Shown: positions 54,250-64,000, numbered from the stretch's first letter. The stretch is 64,000 nucleotides of DNA from Pycnococcus provasolii (GCA_049487715.1 CP150562.1:1-64000), one strand, 5' to 3'. Numbers and translations: made by a program. Notes: generated by a model from the letters alone, not told the origin.

Positions 54250-55464
54250 ATGTCCGTGTTTTGGTGTCGTCCTCCTGGTCGCAGAAGAAGAAGGAGAGGA
54301 GGGGCAGGAGCAGGAGCAGGAGGAAAAGGCGCCATCTGCTCCTTCTTGCTGACTCTCGCAGTCGCTCACACAGCGCTGGTCACCACCACCACCGCTCGAC
54401 GACCGCGCGTTTGCCTGCACACGCTCGAGCGTGTCAGGTGGATCGCGCGAGCAGGGCGAGGAGGAGACGACGACGCGTCGCCAGCGATCACATACGACGA
54501 TGCCACGAGGAACCATACCAGTAACCTCGGGAGCAGGGCATGTGCTTGGCAGAGCTTGCCGCCCGATCGCGCCGCGAGGGCGCTTGCTGACGAGTGGGTG
54601 CTTTTTGTGGGAGACAGTCAAGTGAGAGAGACGTTTCGGGCACTCGTGCGACTGTTATTTGCCGCTGTGCCGCCGCAGGACCGGACGAGGACGAACGCGA
54701 AGTTTGCAAAGCCGGAAGACGTCGTTGGCAAGCGCGACCTCGCCGTCGGTCCGAGCCACGTCAGATCGTTCGCCGAGCAGTTAAGGAGAGGTGACAACGT
54801 CTCCGCCAGCTCGCCGGTTCTAAATATAGGAACGCTCCCTTGCGGAGCTGGCGCCGCGTTCCTCTCGCGGCAGTTCTCGAAGGATGTCGAGCAGGTTGTG
54901 CACCGCGCTTCGAAGCTGCGACGTCCACCTGCGGCGGTCGTCGCCGGCGTCGGGCTGTGGCACATGCTGTACGTGCACGACGCGCCAAAGTTTGCGCGAG
55001 TGCGTGCCGGCGTTTTGAGGGAGCTTGCGACGTACGCGCGTGCGTCGCGCCCGCAGCGCTCGCTCGCGCTGTGGCTCGAGCCGCCGGTTCCGAATGGCAC
55101 GCAGGTTCGCGCGAACGCAACAGCCGCTTCGCTGAAGCGAGTTCGTTTCACGCGGCAGGCGTCACACGCGTACTCGCTGCGACGGGTGGGTGATGACGAC
55201 CCAGCCGTCGTGCGCCTTTCTTTGAGGAGGGTTGCCTACGTGCACGGCTGCCGACCAGGCGCGGCTGTTTCCGTGCATGGAACGAAGCGTTGCTTGACGG
55301 ACGGCGTTCACCTCGCTCCTTACCTGTACGACGCCGCCGCGCATGCTTTACTAGCAGCGTTGGAAGAGCTGCTCGTCAAGGCGGCGAGGCGAAGTCATCG
55401 TAACGTGGACGTCGACGACGACAACGACGACAACAACGGTGGTGGTGTGTGTACTGTAACGTAG
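54250..55464 (+). CDS. CASD1/PC-esterase-like SGNH protein, 404 aa
   Basis: ATG at 54250 (MSVFWCRPPGRRRRRR). The frame is open upstream only through the telomeric repeats. A basic stretch and a hydrophobic segment (ICSFLLTLAVAHTALV) make a type II signal anchor. The lumenal domain opens with WVLFVGDSQVRETFRAL (GDS block with nucleophile Ser), has VVAGVGLWHMLYVHD and LALWLEPPVPNGT in the middle, and ends with CLTDGVHLAPYLYDAAAHALL (Asp and His of the triad). Order and spacing resemble the lumenal SGNH domain of CASD1, the sialate 9-O-acetyltransferase. Other PC-esterase relatives such as TBL xylan acetyltransferases share parts. The multi-span membrane half of CASD1 is absent. An O-acetyl transferase or esterase on glycans is the likely role. 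Confidence 0.65.
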   Translation: MSVFWCRPPGRRRRRRGGAGAGAGGKGAICSFLLTLAVAHTALVTTTTARRPRVCLHTLERVRWIARAGRGGDDDASPAITYDDATRNHTSNLGSRACAWQSLPPDRAARALADEWVLFVGDSQVRETFRALVRLLFAAVPPQDRTRTNAKFAKPEDVVGKRDLAVGPSHVRSFAEQLRRGDNVSASSPVLNIGTLPCGAGAAFLSRQFSKDVEQVVHRASKLRRPPAAVVAGVGLWHMLYVHDAPKFARVRAGVLRELATYARASRPQRSLALWLEPPVPNGTQVRANATAASLKRVRFTRQASHAYSLRRVGDDDPAVVRLSLRRVAYVHGCRPGAAVSVHGTKRCLTDGVHLAPYLYDAAAHALLAALEELLVKAARRSHRNVDVDDDNDDNNGGGVCTVT

Positions 55465-56870
55465 TTTTCAACTATTATTTGGGCGAGCTTTATCATACAG
55501 AGTGAGAGTGACAGTCAGTCTTGTGTTTTGCTTTGTTTTTCCAACTTTTCAAAATATGGGCGCCGCCGCCGCCGAGTGGAGTGAGCAGTTGAGCACAACA
55601 ACAACAACAACACAGTAGTACCTTTTTAAAAAGGTGTAAGGCGTCTGAACCCTGAAAACATAGTCGGAAGGAGGCACGTCCGCGTTCGGCGGGAGGAGCG
55701 GGCCTTTGACTTGTTGAGCGGGACTGTGGATAAGGCGAGAGATGTTTTTTGTCGATCTTTTTACGAGGACGCGGTGAGGGAGGACGTGGAGGGGGGGGGC
55801 CAAGCGCAGAAACGAGGCCGCCACGAGCACGAGGGAGCACGTTGAATGCACCTGTGCAATACTGTAGCACAGCACCCTGAGGCCAGAAAGGAAAGGAGAA
55901 GGGAGGACAGAAGGGAAACCCCAGGCAGCCAGGGTGGGAACGCAAGAGCAATGGCAGGCAGTTACGTGCAAAAGCACCAGACCAGGCCCGAGGATGGGAA
56001 TTGGGAAGGGAAAGGCGGAGTCCTGGGAGCCTTCTTTCCGAGGGGAGAGCCTCCCTCCCCCGAGGTGCGTGGTCCGAGGTGCGAGGGGGAAGGGCTGAAG
56101 GGGAAGGGGAGGGACAGGGACAGGGCATCTGACGTGGAGGGGCATGAGTGGTGGAAAAAGCGCCAGGACAGTTTGTTGAAAAGTTAATGGGGTGGAATTG
56201 TCCGAGGTTCCAACCAAGGGAGGAAGACGAAAGCAGAAAAAGAAAAGAAGAGCACACTGCAAAGGGAGGAGCCCCCAGTCGTCTAACCTAAATAGAATGC
56301 ACACGAGCAACACAAGCAAGCACTCACCAAATGCACGGAAAGGAAAGCAGAGGGAGGGGCAGGGAGCGCGTAGGACACAACAAAAGGGCGGCCCCCACCT
56401 AACACGTAGACTGCCCTCCCCCCTCCCGAGGAGAGAAGTGGATAAAGCCCAGAGTTAGGCCCCGCCCCCCTCCGGTGCAGACGCGTAGCACTTTGTTCCA
56501 CTCCCAACACAACACAACACAACACAAGCAGACTTCTACTTGTGTGTGTAGCTTTGCATTGGCTCGTGCGTGTACACGTGTGTGTGTGTGTGTGTGTCTT
56601 AGTTACATTCTTCGTAGCACATTCGCTTTCACCTTCGGCTCTCGTGTTTGTGCTCGTCTCAAAGAAAGAAAGATTCGCACATTTGTGCTTAATTCTCTCC
56701 TCGTCTTTTTTGGTGATCCAGCGCCCACATTCTTGTTCTTGTTTTTCCATTCGGTTTAACATTCATCGTGCTGTGTTTTTGTGTGTGCGGATCTCTCCTC
56801 TGCTTGAAAAAACAAGCATTCAACCCCAGCCAGTGCAGTGCAGTGCAGTGCATTCACCCCAACCAGTACA
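55465..56870. promoter_or_regulatory. 1.4-kb leader/promoter region, purine-rich on + strand
   Basis: From about 55690 to 56460 the + strand is strongly G/A-rich with GGGAAGGGGA-type runs, so open frames on the minus strand are long but low in complexity and not credible. A (GT)n run lies at about 56578-56597 and a (CAGTG)n run at about 56832-56850. No gene or RNA is recognisable. A long regulatory region fits a transcription-factor gene downstream. Confidence 0.4.
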
Positions 56871-59057
56871 ATGGCGAACGCTAATGCACAACTGCTGCAC
56901 AACTACGACAGCAACAATAACAACAACATGGAAACGACCACCGCCACCAAAAGCCACAACAACAACAACAACAACAACCAGCAAACGCTCTCGGACATCG
57001 TCACGCTGAAAAACGACCCAAACACAAACAACATGAAGGGGGTGGACTCCAACACGGACTCGGAGTCCATCGAACTCATGAAACACCAGTATGCAACCAT
57101 GAGCGTGCGCGAACTTCAGGCGGAGCTCTCCAAGGTTGGCGTCCAAACGACAATTAAGGACAAGCAGTGGCTTCTCGCGAGTGTTCTCAAGCACTCCACC
57201 ACCTCAAGGCTCGCACGCGAAACGTCGCCACTTTCCGCGGAGGACACGACGGCACCTTTGGACAACACGTCCGACAAAACGAAACAACCACATGACGAGG
57301 AGGAGGCGCTCCTCTCACCCACCAAGCCGGCACCGCCAAGTGGCTGGTCGTCCAAGCAGCGACGCTCCGCAAAGCCGGCTCACCTGCGCGTGTCCGTGCC
57401 CACGACACCGGCATCACCCATCATCACCACCACGTCATCCGTGCAGCCGCTCCCGACGCGAACATCCACGGACCTTCGTGGGCCGTGCGGACACTGCGGT
57501 GCCGTCGACTCGCCGCAGTGGAGGAAGGGGCCGCCGGGCAAGCCCACACTGTGCAACGCGTGCGGAACGAGGTTCCTGCGAACGCGCCAGCTCGGCGGCG
57601 AGCGAACGCCGCCAAACCCCGCGCATGCCGCGAACCGCAAGCAGCAGGTGGGCCATCTCAGCGGCAACAAGCGCAAAAACAGCAACCCCATGTCGTCCGA
57701 TCGCATGCCACCTCCACCGCCTCCTCCTCCGAAGGGGCAACGCCTCTCCTACACAACCGCCGCCGGCGGTGCAGCAGCCTACGCCGCACCGCCACCCGCG
57801 TCGTTGGGTGAGGCGTTCAGCATACTTGTCGACATGGCGTGCGCCGCGGAGGCTGACGATGCCGCGTTCGCCGGATTCGCCGCGCCCACCCCGCCACCTC
57901 CTCCCGCATCGCCACCCTCTCTCATCCAGATCAAGGCTGGCTCCGACGGAGATGCCGCGCACATCGCCATGGCGAGGCGCCTGCAGGCTCGCAAGGCGAA
58001 GAAAGTTGCCGAGGCTGACATGCAGATGCAGGCGGCTCTGCAGTCGGGCAACGAGGCGGGCGCGCCAGGTGTCGAGCACGAGAACGGTGCGGCAGCTGGA
58101 GCGAACAATGCCCAAGAGCGACCGACGAGCAGGTACATTGGAGTGACGTGCGCGCTGAATCGCCGATCGGCTGCGTGGCAAGCTCGCATCACAGGACCTG
58201 GATGCGGCGGACGCGAACGAAGCTACGTTCATCTTGGCATGCACGGCACACAGGAGGAGGCTGCGCGCGCATTTGACCGAGCTGCCATTGTGGTGCACGG
58301 CCGCAATGCCGTGCTAAATTTCCCTCTCTCGGACTACGAGGATGAACTCGAGGAGCTCGAAAATACGCCTCTCGTGGATTTGGCGGCGAAGTACAGGCGA
58401 AGGCGACCACCGGCGGTTGGCGGCGGAGCGGCGACCACAACCACAACCACGACGTCAGATGGCACAGGCGCGGTGGCACATATCGCGGCTGGCGTTGGAG
58501 GCACGAGCAGTAGCTTACAGCATCAGCAGCCACAACGGCAGCAGGCTGCCGATGGCCTTCCACCACCACCTCCTCCACCAGGACCTCCACCTCCACCGCC
58601 GCCACCGGGGGCGCCACCTCCTCCACCTCCTCCAGCCACCAGCACGGCGGCCGCGGCCAGCGCAGCAGCAGCAGTTGCAGCAGCAGCAGCAGGGACGACG
58701 ACGACGACGACGACGACGGTGGCACAACCGACAACGGCATCTGCATACACGGCGTATCAACACCAACACTTCGCGGCTGCAGCAGCCGCAGCCGCTGCCG
58801 CTGCACAGCATCCGGCAATGCCGGGGAGGCACAATGCATTCGCCGGCGCATTCAACACACCATCTGCCGACGCGGCGATGCAAATGTCTATTGCACTCAC
58901 GGCAAATGACGAAAGCCAGCGACAGATGGCAATGATGCAAATGCAGGCGATGCAGATGCAGATGACGTACTGGGCATACATGATGTCAGCTGGAGGCGGT
59001 GCTGCAGCTGCATACAACCCTCACAATCCTCCACCCCCCGGCGACAAGAAAGGTTAG
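56871..59057 (+). CDS. GATA zinc finger + AP2 domain transcription factor, 728 aa
   Basis: ATG at 56871 ([13 protein letters not shown]). Asn-rich N terminus. A SAP-like helix-turn-helix sits at about residues 75-105 ([21 protein letters not shown]). The GATA finger is at about 205-235: [20 protein letters not shown] followed by LCNACG. An AP2/ERF domain is at about 420-485: [54 protein letters not shown]. Pro-rich runs, Ala-runs, Thr-runs and a Met/Gln tail follow. AP2 domains are typical of the green lineage and GATA fingers of all eukaryotes. Both in one polypeptide is unusual. It ends KKG-stop at GGTTAGTAG, which could also be a splice donor, so the C terminus is not certain. Confidence 0.9.
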   Translation: MANANAQLLHNYDSNNNNNMETTTATKSHNNNNNNNQQTLSDIVTLKNDPNTNNMKGVDSNTDSESIELMKHQYATMSVRELQAELSKVGVQTTIKDKQWLLASVLKHSTTSRLARETSPLSAEDTTAPLDNTSDKTKQPHDEEEALLSPTKPAPPSGWSSKQRRSAKPAHLRVSVPTTPASPIITTTSSVQPLPTRTSTDLRGPCGHCGAVDSPQWRKGPPGKPTLCNACGTRFLRTRQLGGERTPPNPAHAANRKQQVGHLSGNKRKNSNPMSSDRMPPPPPPPPKGQRLSYTTAAGGAAAYAAPPPASLGEAFSILVDMACAAEADDAAFAGFAAPTPPPPPASPPSLIQIKAGSDGDAAHIAMARRLQARKAKKVAEADMQMQAALQSGNEAGAPGVEHENGAAAGANNAQERPTSRYIGVTCALNRRSAAWQARITGPGCGGRERSYVHLGMHGTQEEAARAFDRAAIVVHGRNAVLNFPLSDYEDELEELENTPLVDLAAKYRRRRPPAVGGGAATTTTTTTSDGTGAVAHIAAGVGGTSSSLQHQQPQRQQAADGLPPPPPPPGPPPPPPPPGAPPPPPPPATSTAAAASAAAAVAAAAAGTTTTTTTTVAQPTTASAYTAYQHQHFAAAAAAAAAAAQHPAMPGRHNAFAGAFNTPSADAAMQMSIALTANDESQRQMAMMQMQAMQMQMTYWAYMMSAGGGAAAAYNPHNPPPPGDKKG

Positions 59058-59236
59058 TAGGTTACGAAAAACACAATATAGGTTAGATGAAAGAAAAGGG
59101 CAGAAAAGGAACATGACAGCTTTTTTTGACCGTTTCCGAAATTTTTTTGTTAAAAAGTTTTTTGTTATGTAGGAAACAAACAAACAAGCAAGGAAAAAAA
59201 CAAAAACAATCCAATCAATTTACTTTACAGAAGTTG

Positions 59237-61936
59237 TCAGTCAAGCTGTGCAATGGGTGGCACGACGTGGTTGTCGTCTCCCGTCCCATTGTACTCGTTT
59301 TCTCTTTCAAGCCTGTCACGCAGCTCCCCGAGGCGCTTCTCCTTCGCAGCCCTCTCCTTAGATTTCTTCTCACGCTGCAAACGACCCACGCGCCAGATAT
59401 CCTCGAGATTATCCACCACAGCCACATCCGGGTGCTCGCGAATGTACTTGTCCGTGTCCGTCTCCTCCTCACTCACGTCGCTGTCCCACCCTTCGTCGGC
59501 AGGGGGCAGGTTGGCGAGCGCGCCAGTGAGTGCGTCAACGCCACCCTTAGGCGTCGCCGACACAGGCGACACTTTTGCCTTGGAGGCTTCTTTCATCGCC
59601 CTCTCCCTGTTTTCACTATGATTCAGCGCGATGAATTCCGAGTAAGCCACCGCGCCCCACTGCCTCACGAGATCCACGGGTGGTGCCGACTGCTCCATCG
59701 CGGCATCGACGGCGCTCGTCAGCATCGGCGCCTCTCGCACAGCGACGGAGTACGGAGATTCGCCGACGAGAGCGCCGCTGCGCAGCTCGCGAACGACCAG
59801 TCTGTAGAATCCCGCGGCGGGCGGCGTGTACGTGCACAGGTACGTGCCATCGAGAAGATCCTCGACACCGCACGTGAGGTGCACGTCACTTCCCGACCCG
59901 CCGGCGAGCTCAAGTCGCGCGTCGAGCTCGACGTACTGCTGCTGCGGTGTGGACGACGTTCGCGCAATTGCCAAAGCCTCGTTCGCACGCCTGGCGGCGG
60001 CCGCGCTGCCTCGCGACGATTTCGCCGCCGCCGCGGGAACCTTGTTTGGATCCGAGCAGCTTGCATCGAGGTGGTTGCCAAATCGGTCGCGGCACTCGAC
60101 GACAAATGTGCACGTCTCGTGACGTACGCCGCGGCGATATCCCTCACCCGCGAGCGTGAAGCTGCGCGGCATCGGCCACGTCGGCAGGACGAGCACCGGG
60201 TACGGGGAGTCGCAGACTTCCTCGCCATCGCCCAGCGTGGCGTGCAGCAGGTAGCGCCCCGCCTTTTCGGCAGTGTACCGCGCGACGTACGTACCATCCT
60301 CGTTGTCTGCCAACGAACCTATGCAGTCTGCTCCACCCGCGGCTGGCACCAGGCGGAGGTGAAATGCGTCGCCGCCGCTCAAGCGCGCGTTGCCATCCTC
60401 GTCGCGCGCTTCGATGCCAAACACAGCCTCGTCTCCCGCAATCGCACGGCTGATGCCGGGGCCAAAGACGTGGCAGCGGCTTGGTTCCGCGGTGCTCTGC
60501 ACCCACCCGTCGTCTTCCCAGCTGCCTCGGAACTTTGTGCCGTCCGCGTACCGCATCACGCCGTACCCGTGGCGTTGGTTGTTTTGCCACTCGCCTCTGT
60601 AGATTCCGCCGTCGCGGTACAGGCAGATTCCTCGCCCGTGCCTCACGTCGTTCAGGAACTCGCCGTCGTACTTCTCGCCGGTCGTGCCAAACACGCACTT
60701 GCCCCTTCCTGCGCGAACGTCCTTCTCGAACGAACCTTTGTACTGCGTGCCATCCTCGTACACCGCCACGCCCATGCCGTGGCGCTTGTCATCGACCCAG
60801 TCTCCGTCGTACACTTCCGTGACATTCGACGGCCGATCGTCGTTGGAGGCATTGGCGACGCGAGACATGGCGTCGTCCGAGGTTAACGAGGTGGGAACGC
60901 CGACGAATCGACCTCGGCCGTGCCGCTTGTCATCTTTCCACGATCCGACGTGGCAGCTTCCGTCGGCATACACGCACTCGCCGTGCCCACTGCGTCCGTC
61001 ATCCTTCCACGTTCCCTTGTACTTGAAGAGCCCGGCATGGAAGTACGTTCCATACCCGTGTCGTCCACCATTTTTCCACTCGCCCACGTATTCCACGGTG
61101 CCGTCGCCGTTCACGTACCGTCCCTTGACGCGCTGGCCGTTGCCGTACTCTCCCGAGAACTTTCCCCCTCCGTTCTTGGGTTCAAAGTTGTACTCGCCTC
61201 GCCCCTCCATCATGTCGTCAAACCACTCGCCTTCGTAGACGTCGCCGCTCGCAAGCTCGTACAGGCCCCATCCCCACCGCTTGTCGTGCTGCCAGTCTCC
61301 TATGTACCTGTCCCCGTTCTCGTACACGCACATGCCCTCTCCGTGCGTCTTGTCATCCCGCCACTCGCCCTCGTAGCGCAGTCCGCGCACGTACGCCATC
61401 GTGCCGCGTCCGTGTCGCTTGTTATTTTTCCACTCGCCATCGTAGAAGTCGCCCGTGCTGCACCGGTGCACGCCTTTCCCGTGCCTTCTGTTTCCCGCGA
61501 CGACTTCGCCTTCGTACGTATCTCCGTTCGTGAACGTCAGTCGCGTGTGGAACACGGGCAGCGCGAATCTCCCGTCATGCGTGTGGTACGGCGCCGACGA
61601 CTCGTCCAAGTCCAGGTCGTCGGCTTCTGCGCGGTACTTGACGGCGGACTCGATGTCCGCATCCGTCAGATCATCCTCCTCCCCGGAGCGCCCATCACCA
61701 CCACCACCACCACCGTCGTCGTCCCGCTCCAGGAACGCATCCACCCCTTCCCCGTCAGGGAAGTAGTACGAGCCGTCGGTACGCGCCTTTATTTCCGACT
61801 TCATGGCAGCCAGTTCGGACCTCATAGACGCCAGGATCTCCTCATCATGGTTCTCCGACGCCGAAGCTGGCGAAGATGCCGAAGCCGAAGCTGCTGCTGA
61901 AGCTGCTGCAGGTACTAGTTCCTCGAGCTGCACCAT
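59237..61936 (-). CDS. MORN-repeat protein with filamin-type repeats, 899 aa
   Basis: ATG at 61936. An Ala/Ser-rich N terminus and acidic region lead into about 15 MORN repeats at about residues 125-480 (YEGEVVAGNRRHGKGVH, YDGEWKNNKRHGRGTM, YIGDWQHDKRWGWGLY, YKGTWKDDGRSGHGEC and so on). Two immunoglobulin-like filamin/ABP280 repeats follow: SRCHVFGPGISRAIAGDEAVF with DNEDGTYVARYTAEKAGRY and SPYPVLV, then a second with DLLDGTYLCTYTPPAAGFYRLVV and SPYSVAV. The tail is charged and helical (QREKKSKERAAKEKRLGELRDRLE). MORN repeats contact membranes or axonemal proteins and filamin repeats bind partners or actin. A cytoskeletal or flagellar linker is likely. TGTAA follows the stop. Confidence 0.88.
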   Translation of the reverse strand: MVQLEELVPAAASAAASASASSPASASENHDEEILASMRSELAAMKSEIKARTDGSYYFPDGEGVDAFLERDDDGGGGGGDGRSGEEDDLTDADIESAVKYRAEADDLDLDESSAPYHTHDGRFALPVFHTRLTFTNGDTYEGEVVAGNRRHGKGVHRCSTGDFYDGEWKNNKRHGRGTMAYVRGLRYEGEWRDDKTHGEGMCVYENGDRYIGDWQHDKRWGWGLYELASGDVYEGEWFDDMMEGRGEYNFEPKNGGGKFSGEYGNGQRVKGRYVNGDGTVEYVGEWKNGGRHGYGTYFHAGLFKYKGTWKDDGRSGHGECVYADGSCHVGSWKDDKRHGRGRFVGVPTSLTSDDAMSRVANASNDDRPSNVTEVYDGDWVDDKRHGMGVAVYEDGTQYKGSFEKDVRAGRGKCVFGTTGEKYDGEFLNDVRHGRGICLYRDGGIYRGEWQNNQRHGYGVMRYADGTKFRGSWEDDGWVQSTAEPSRCHVFGPGISRAIAGDEAVFGIEARDEDGNARLSGGDAFHLRLVPAAGGADCIGSLADNEDGTYVARYTAEKAGRYLLHATLGDGEEVCDSPYPVLVLPTWPMPRSFTLAGEGYRRGVRHETCTFVVECRDRFGNHLDASCSDPNKVPAAAAKSSRGSAAAARRANEALAIARTSSTPQQQYVELDARLELAGGSGSDVHLTCGVEDLLDGTYLCTYTPPAAGFYRLVVRELRSGALVGESPYSVAVREAPMLTSAVDAAMEQSAPPVDLVRQWGAVAYSEFIALNHSENRERAMKEASKAKVSPVSATPKGGVDALTGALANLPPADEGWDSDVSEEETDTDKYIREHPDVAVVDNLEDIWRVGRLQREKKSKERAAKEKRLGELRDRLERENEYNGTGDDNHVVPPIAQLD

Positions 61937-62440
61937 CTATAGAACAAGCAGAAAAGCAGCGCGTTGCGTTGGGGAATGGAATATTCGGCGGAATGGGAAT
62001 GGAATAATGGGGACGTCACAAGATGGGCGTTTCTTCTCTTCTCGAACGTTCCCCCTCGAAGGGAACCCCGAATAATTGGAAACAAAACAAACACCTGGCT
62101 GGAAAAACTCTCTCTCCCCTAATCGTGCCACAGTTTCAAGCAGCTCATCTCAGCTCATCCGACGACGATCACCCTGACAGTTGAGCCAAGTACAGTACGC
62201 CTCAATGCAGGACGCGAATGAGTTCGCCAAGATGAACGTCGCGACAACTTACCTTTTCAAGTACCGCTGTGTATTTTGTTGAATTGGTTTTTTTTGCTTT
62301 TTTTTTTGCTTTATATGTGTTACCGGCTGTGTTTTTAATTACTGTAAAAATCACCAGGAAATTAAAAATAAGCATCACCCAAGGAATCAACAAGACAAGA
62401 CAAGACTAACAACAACAATCAGCAATCGAGCAGCAGGCCC
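61937..62440. promoter_or_regulatory. Intergenic region, MORN-filamin promoter and carB 3' side
   Basis: 504 bp. The right part (about 62250-62400) is AT-rich with TTTTTTTTGCTTTTTTTTTT runs. No gene seen. Confidence 0.4.
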
Positions 62441-64000
62441 CTAGGGTTTAGAGCAGGTTTTCGCCGCCTCCGCCGGTGACGTCACGCTCGGGAAGAAGTC
62501 CTGCAGAGGCTGGGCGATAAGCTCATTCTCCGTGCTCTTAATCGCCTCGACGGTCGCCTTGCATCCTGCTATCGTTGTCACCATTGGCACCTTGTACGCG
62601 AGCGCCGAGCGGCGAAGCTCGCGACCATCCTTGGAGTCCGCAGGATCGCTCGGGTTCGGCGTTATCATCATCATCGCAATCTCGCCATTTGTCACCATGT
62701 CCTGGGCGTGAGGGCGTCCCTCGTGCACCTTGAACACCGTCTCGCACTTCACGCCATTTTCGCCGAGGAAGTTCGCCGTGCCGGCGGTTGCCACGAGATT
62801 CAGCTCGAGATCCTGGAGCGACTTTGCAATGGGAAGAAAAGCTTCCTTCGAAACCTCGTTCATACTGATGAAGAGTTTCTTCGAGCCGCCCTTCAGCGCG
62901 GGAAGCACCTGTCCTGCGGCGAGCTGCGCCTTCGCGTACGCGACGTCAGCAGATACATCGATGCCCATCACCTCGCCAGTCGATCGCATCTCTGGGCCAA
63001 GCAGAGTGTCCGCGCCGGGGAACTTGTCGAAGGGTAGCACAGCCTCCTTCACCGCGACATGCGTGAGCGATTTTGTAGGCTCCTCCGTGAAGCCGAGCTT
63101 GGGCAGCGTCGTCGTCTCGCTCATGAGAAGGCTGGCGTACGTCGCAATCGGGTGGCCGACAGCCTTCGCGACGAACGGAACCGTGCGGCTCGCACGAGGG
63201 TTCGCCTCAATCAGGAACACGCGCTCCTCAGGCTTAAGGTCAATCAGCTTGCCGTTGTCGCTCGCCGGGTCGGGCACCGAGGCGGGAAGCACGGCGTACT
63301 GCAGGTTGATGAGACCCACCACCTTGAGCTTGCGCGCAAGGCGAGGAACCTGATCGCGGATGATGTCCAGGCACTCGTTGGACACCGTCTGAGGGGGCAG
63401 GAAGCATGCCGAGTCGCCGCTGTGAACACCAGCCTGCTCGACGTGCTCCATGATGCCCGATATCGTCACGTTGCCCTCGACGTCGCTGAGGGCGTCCACG
63501 TCCAGCTCCGTCGCATTCGCGAGGTACTTGTCGACGAGAACCGTCGCATCGTCGGGGTTGACGGTCATCGCGTACTCGACGAAGCCCGCAAGGTCCTCCG
63601 GCGAGTACACGACTTCCATGGCACGTCCACCGAGCACAAAGCTCGGACGAACCATGACCGGAAATCCGACGCGATCGGCGATCTTCGCAGCATCCGCCGT
63701 GCTCGACGCCACGCCGCCAGATGGCTGCGCGATGTTCAGCTCCGTGAGCGTGTCGAGCCACTGCTGCCTGTCCTCCGCAAGAGCGATGGACGCGGGGGAT
63801 GTGCCCCAGATGCGCACGTTGCCGTTGCCGTTCGCGGCGGGGATCGGATTGCGCTTCAGCTCCGCCTCCAGTGGCTCGGCGAGCTTGAGCGGCGTCTGGC
63901 CTCCAAACTGCACAATGATGCCGTTCGGTCTCTCGATGCGGATGATGCTCATCACATCCTCAACGGTAAGAGGCTCAAAGTAGAGGCGGTTCGACGTGTC
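62441..64000 (-). CDS. carB: Carbamoyl-phosphate synthase large subunit, C-terminal part (runs off the window)
   Basis: The frame is open to the right edge (first visible residues DTSNRLYFEPLTVEDVMSIIRIERP), giving 519 residues of a protein usually near 1070 aa. Visible are PNGIIVQFGGQTPLKLA, FPVMVRPSFVLGGRAMEVVY, EHVEQAGVHSGDSACFLPPQ and FLIEANPRASRTVPFVAKAVG of the second ATP-grasp half. The C-terminal MGS-like allosteric domain follows (KLFISMNEVSKEAFLPIAKSLQDL, LVATAGTANFLGENG, GEIAMMMITPNP). It makes carbamoyl phosphate for pyrimidine and arginine synthesis. A free-standing large subunit, not a CAD fusion, is the bacterial/plastid arrangement seen in plants and algae. Its start lies beyond 64000. 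Confidence 0.96.
   Translation of the reverse strand, partial: DTSNRLYFEPLTVEDVMSIIRIERPNGIIVQFGGQTPLKLAEPLEAELKRNPIPAANGNGNVRIWGTSPASIALAEDRQQWLDTLTELNIAQPSGGVASSTADAAKIADRVGFPVMVRPSFVLGGRAMEVVYSPEDLAGFVEYAMTVNPDDATVLVDKYLANATELDVDALSDVEGNVTISGIMEHVEQAGVHSGDSACFLPPQTVSNECLDIIRDQVPRLARKLKVVGLINLQYAVLPASVPDPASDNGKLIDLKPEERVFLIEANPRASRTVPFVAKAVGHPIATYASLLMSETTTLPKLGFTEEPTKSLTHVAVKEAVLPFDKFPGADTLLGPEMRSTGEVMGIDVSADVAYAKAQLAAGQVLPALKGGSKKLFISMNEVSKEAFLPIAKSLQDLELNLVATAGTANFLGENGVKCETVFKVHEGRPHAQDMVTNGEIAMMMITPNPSDPADSKDGRELRRSALAYKVPMVTTIAGCKATVEAIKSTENELIAQPLQDFFPSVTSPAEAAKTCSKP

Noticed and set aside
55493-56319. Two overlapping minus-strand frames of about 255 codons each
   Set aside because: Both arise from purine-skewed DNA, are Pro/Leu-rich without any motif, and overlap each other. 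No credible gene.
59126-60886. 586-codon plus-strand frame opposite the MORN-filamin gene
   Set aside because: Mirror of a GC-rich coding region. The minus strand encodes clear MORN and filamin repeats.

Overview
This window is the left end of a nuclear chromosome from a compact, GC-rich eukaryote with few introns. It opens with a run of CCCTAA telomere repeats. It carries eukaryote-only genes (APC1, an RSPH10B-like flagellar protein, a TMEM147-like ER protein, a canopy-family protein with an ER-retrieval tail, RWP-RK and GATA/AP2 regulators). A green alga is the best guess: RWP-RK and AP2 domains, a bacterial/plastid-type carbamoyl-phosphate synthase large subunit, and TGTAA (the chlorophyte-style poly(A) signal) at or just after many stop codons. 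Flagellar MORN genes suggest a flagellated stage. A small prasinophyte-like chlorophyte would fit, but I cannot name the species.

Layout. 1-1950 is subtelomere: canonical then variant telomere repeats, a pair of palindrome-rich direct repeats, relics of a Tudor-like domain and of a Ulp1/SUMO protease, and an AT-rich island. From 1954 to 64000 there are about 26 genes, mostly alternating in strand. Convergent neighbours are often separated by only 34-116 bp. The order is: unknown coiled-coil protein (-), secreted LamG/SRCR protein (+), two divergent GT29 sialyltransferase-like genes (-,+), AFG1 ATPase (-), RSPH10B-like (+), mucin-like surface protein (+), RCC1 protein (-), GT77-like transferase (+), FIST protein split by a frameshift (+), cysteinyl-tRNA synthetase (-), pantothenate synthetase (+), ABCG half-transporter with a 17-nt microexon (+), sialidase-like propeller (-), hotdog thioesterase (-), MYND protein with a frameshift (+), spliced TMEM147-like gene (-), APC1 (+), RWP-RK factor (-), GT61 protein (+), NlpC/P60 peptidase (-), canopy protein (+), CASD1/PC-esterase-like protein (+), GATA+AP2 regulator (+), MORN+filamin protein (-), and a partial carB (-).

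Themes. Several genes build or modify surface glycans: two GT29, a sialidase-like protein, a sialate-O-acetyltransferase-like esterase, GT61 and GT77-like enzymes, and a mucin-like protein to carry glycans. These are scattered rather than clustered as an operon. The most unusual structural signal is a dispersed repeat with at least five copies. Its hairpin end always faces a stop codon: 0-6 nt away in four copies and about 58 nt in the fifth. Its other end is variably truncated. It looks like a retroposon family with a strong bias for gene 3' ends. Recurrent CCCCT/CCTCC tracts lie just upstream of start codons.

Limits: all assignments come from reading motifs, without database searches. Two apparent frameshifts sit in homopolymers and may be sequencing errors.
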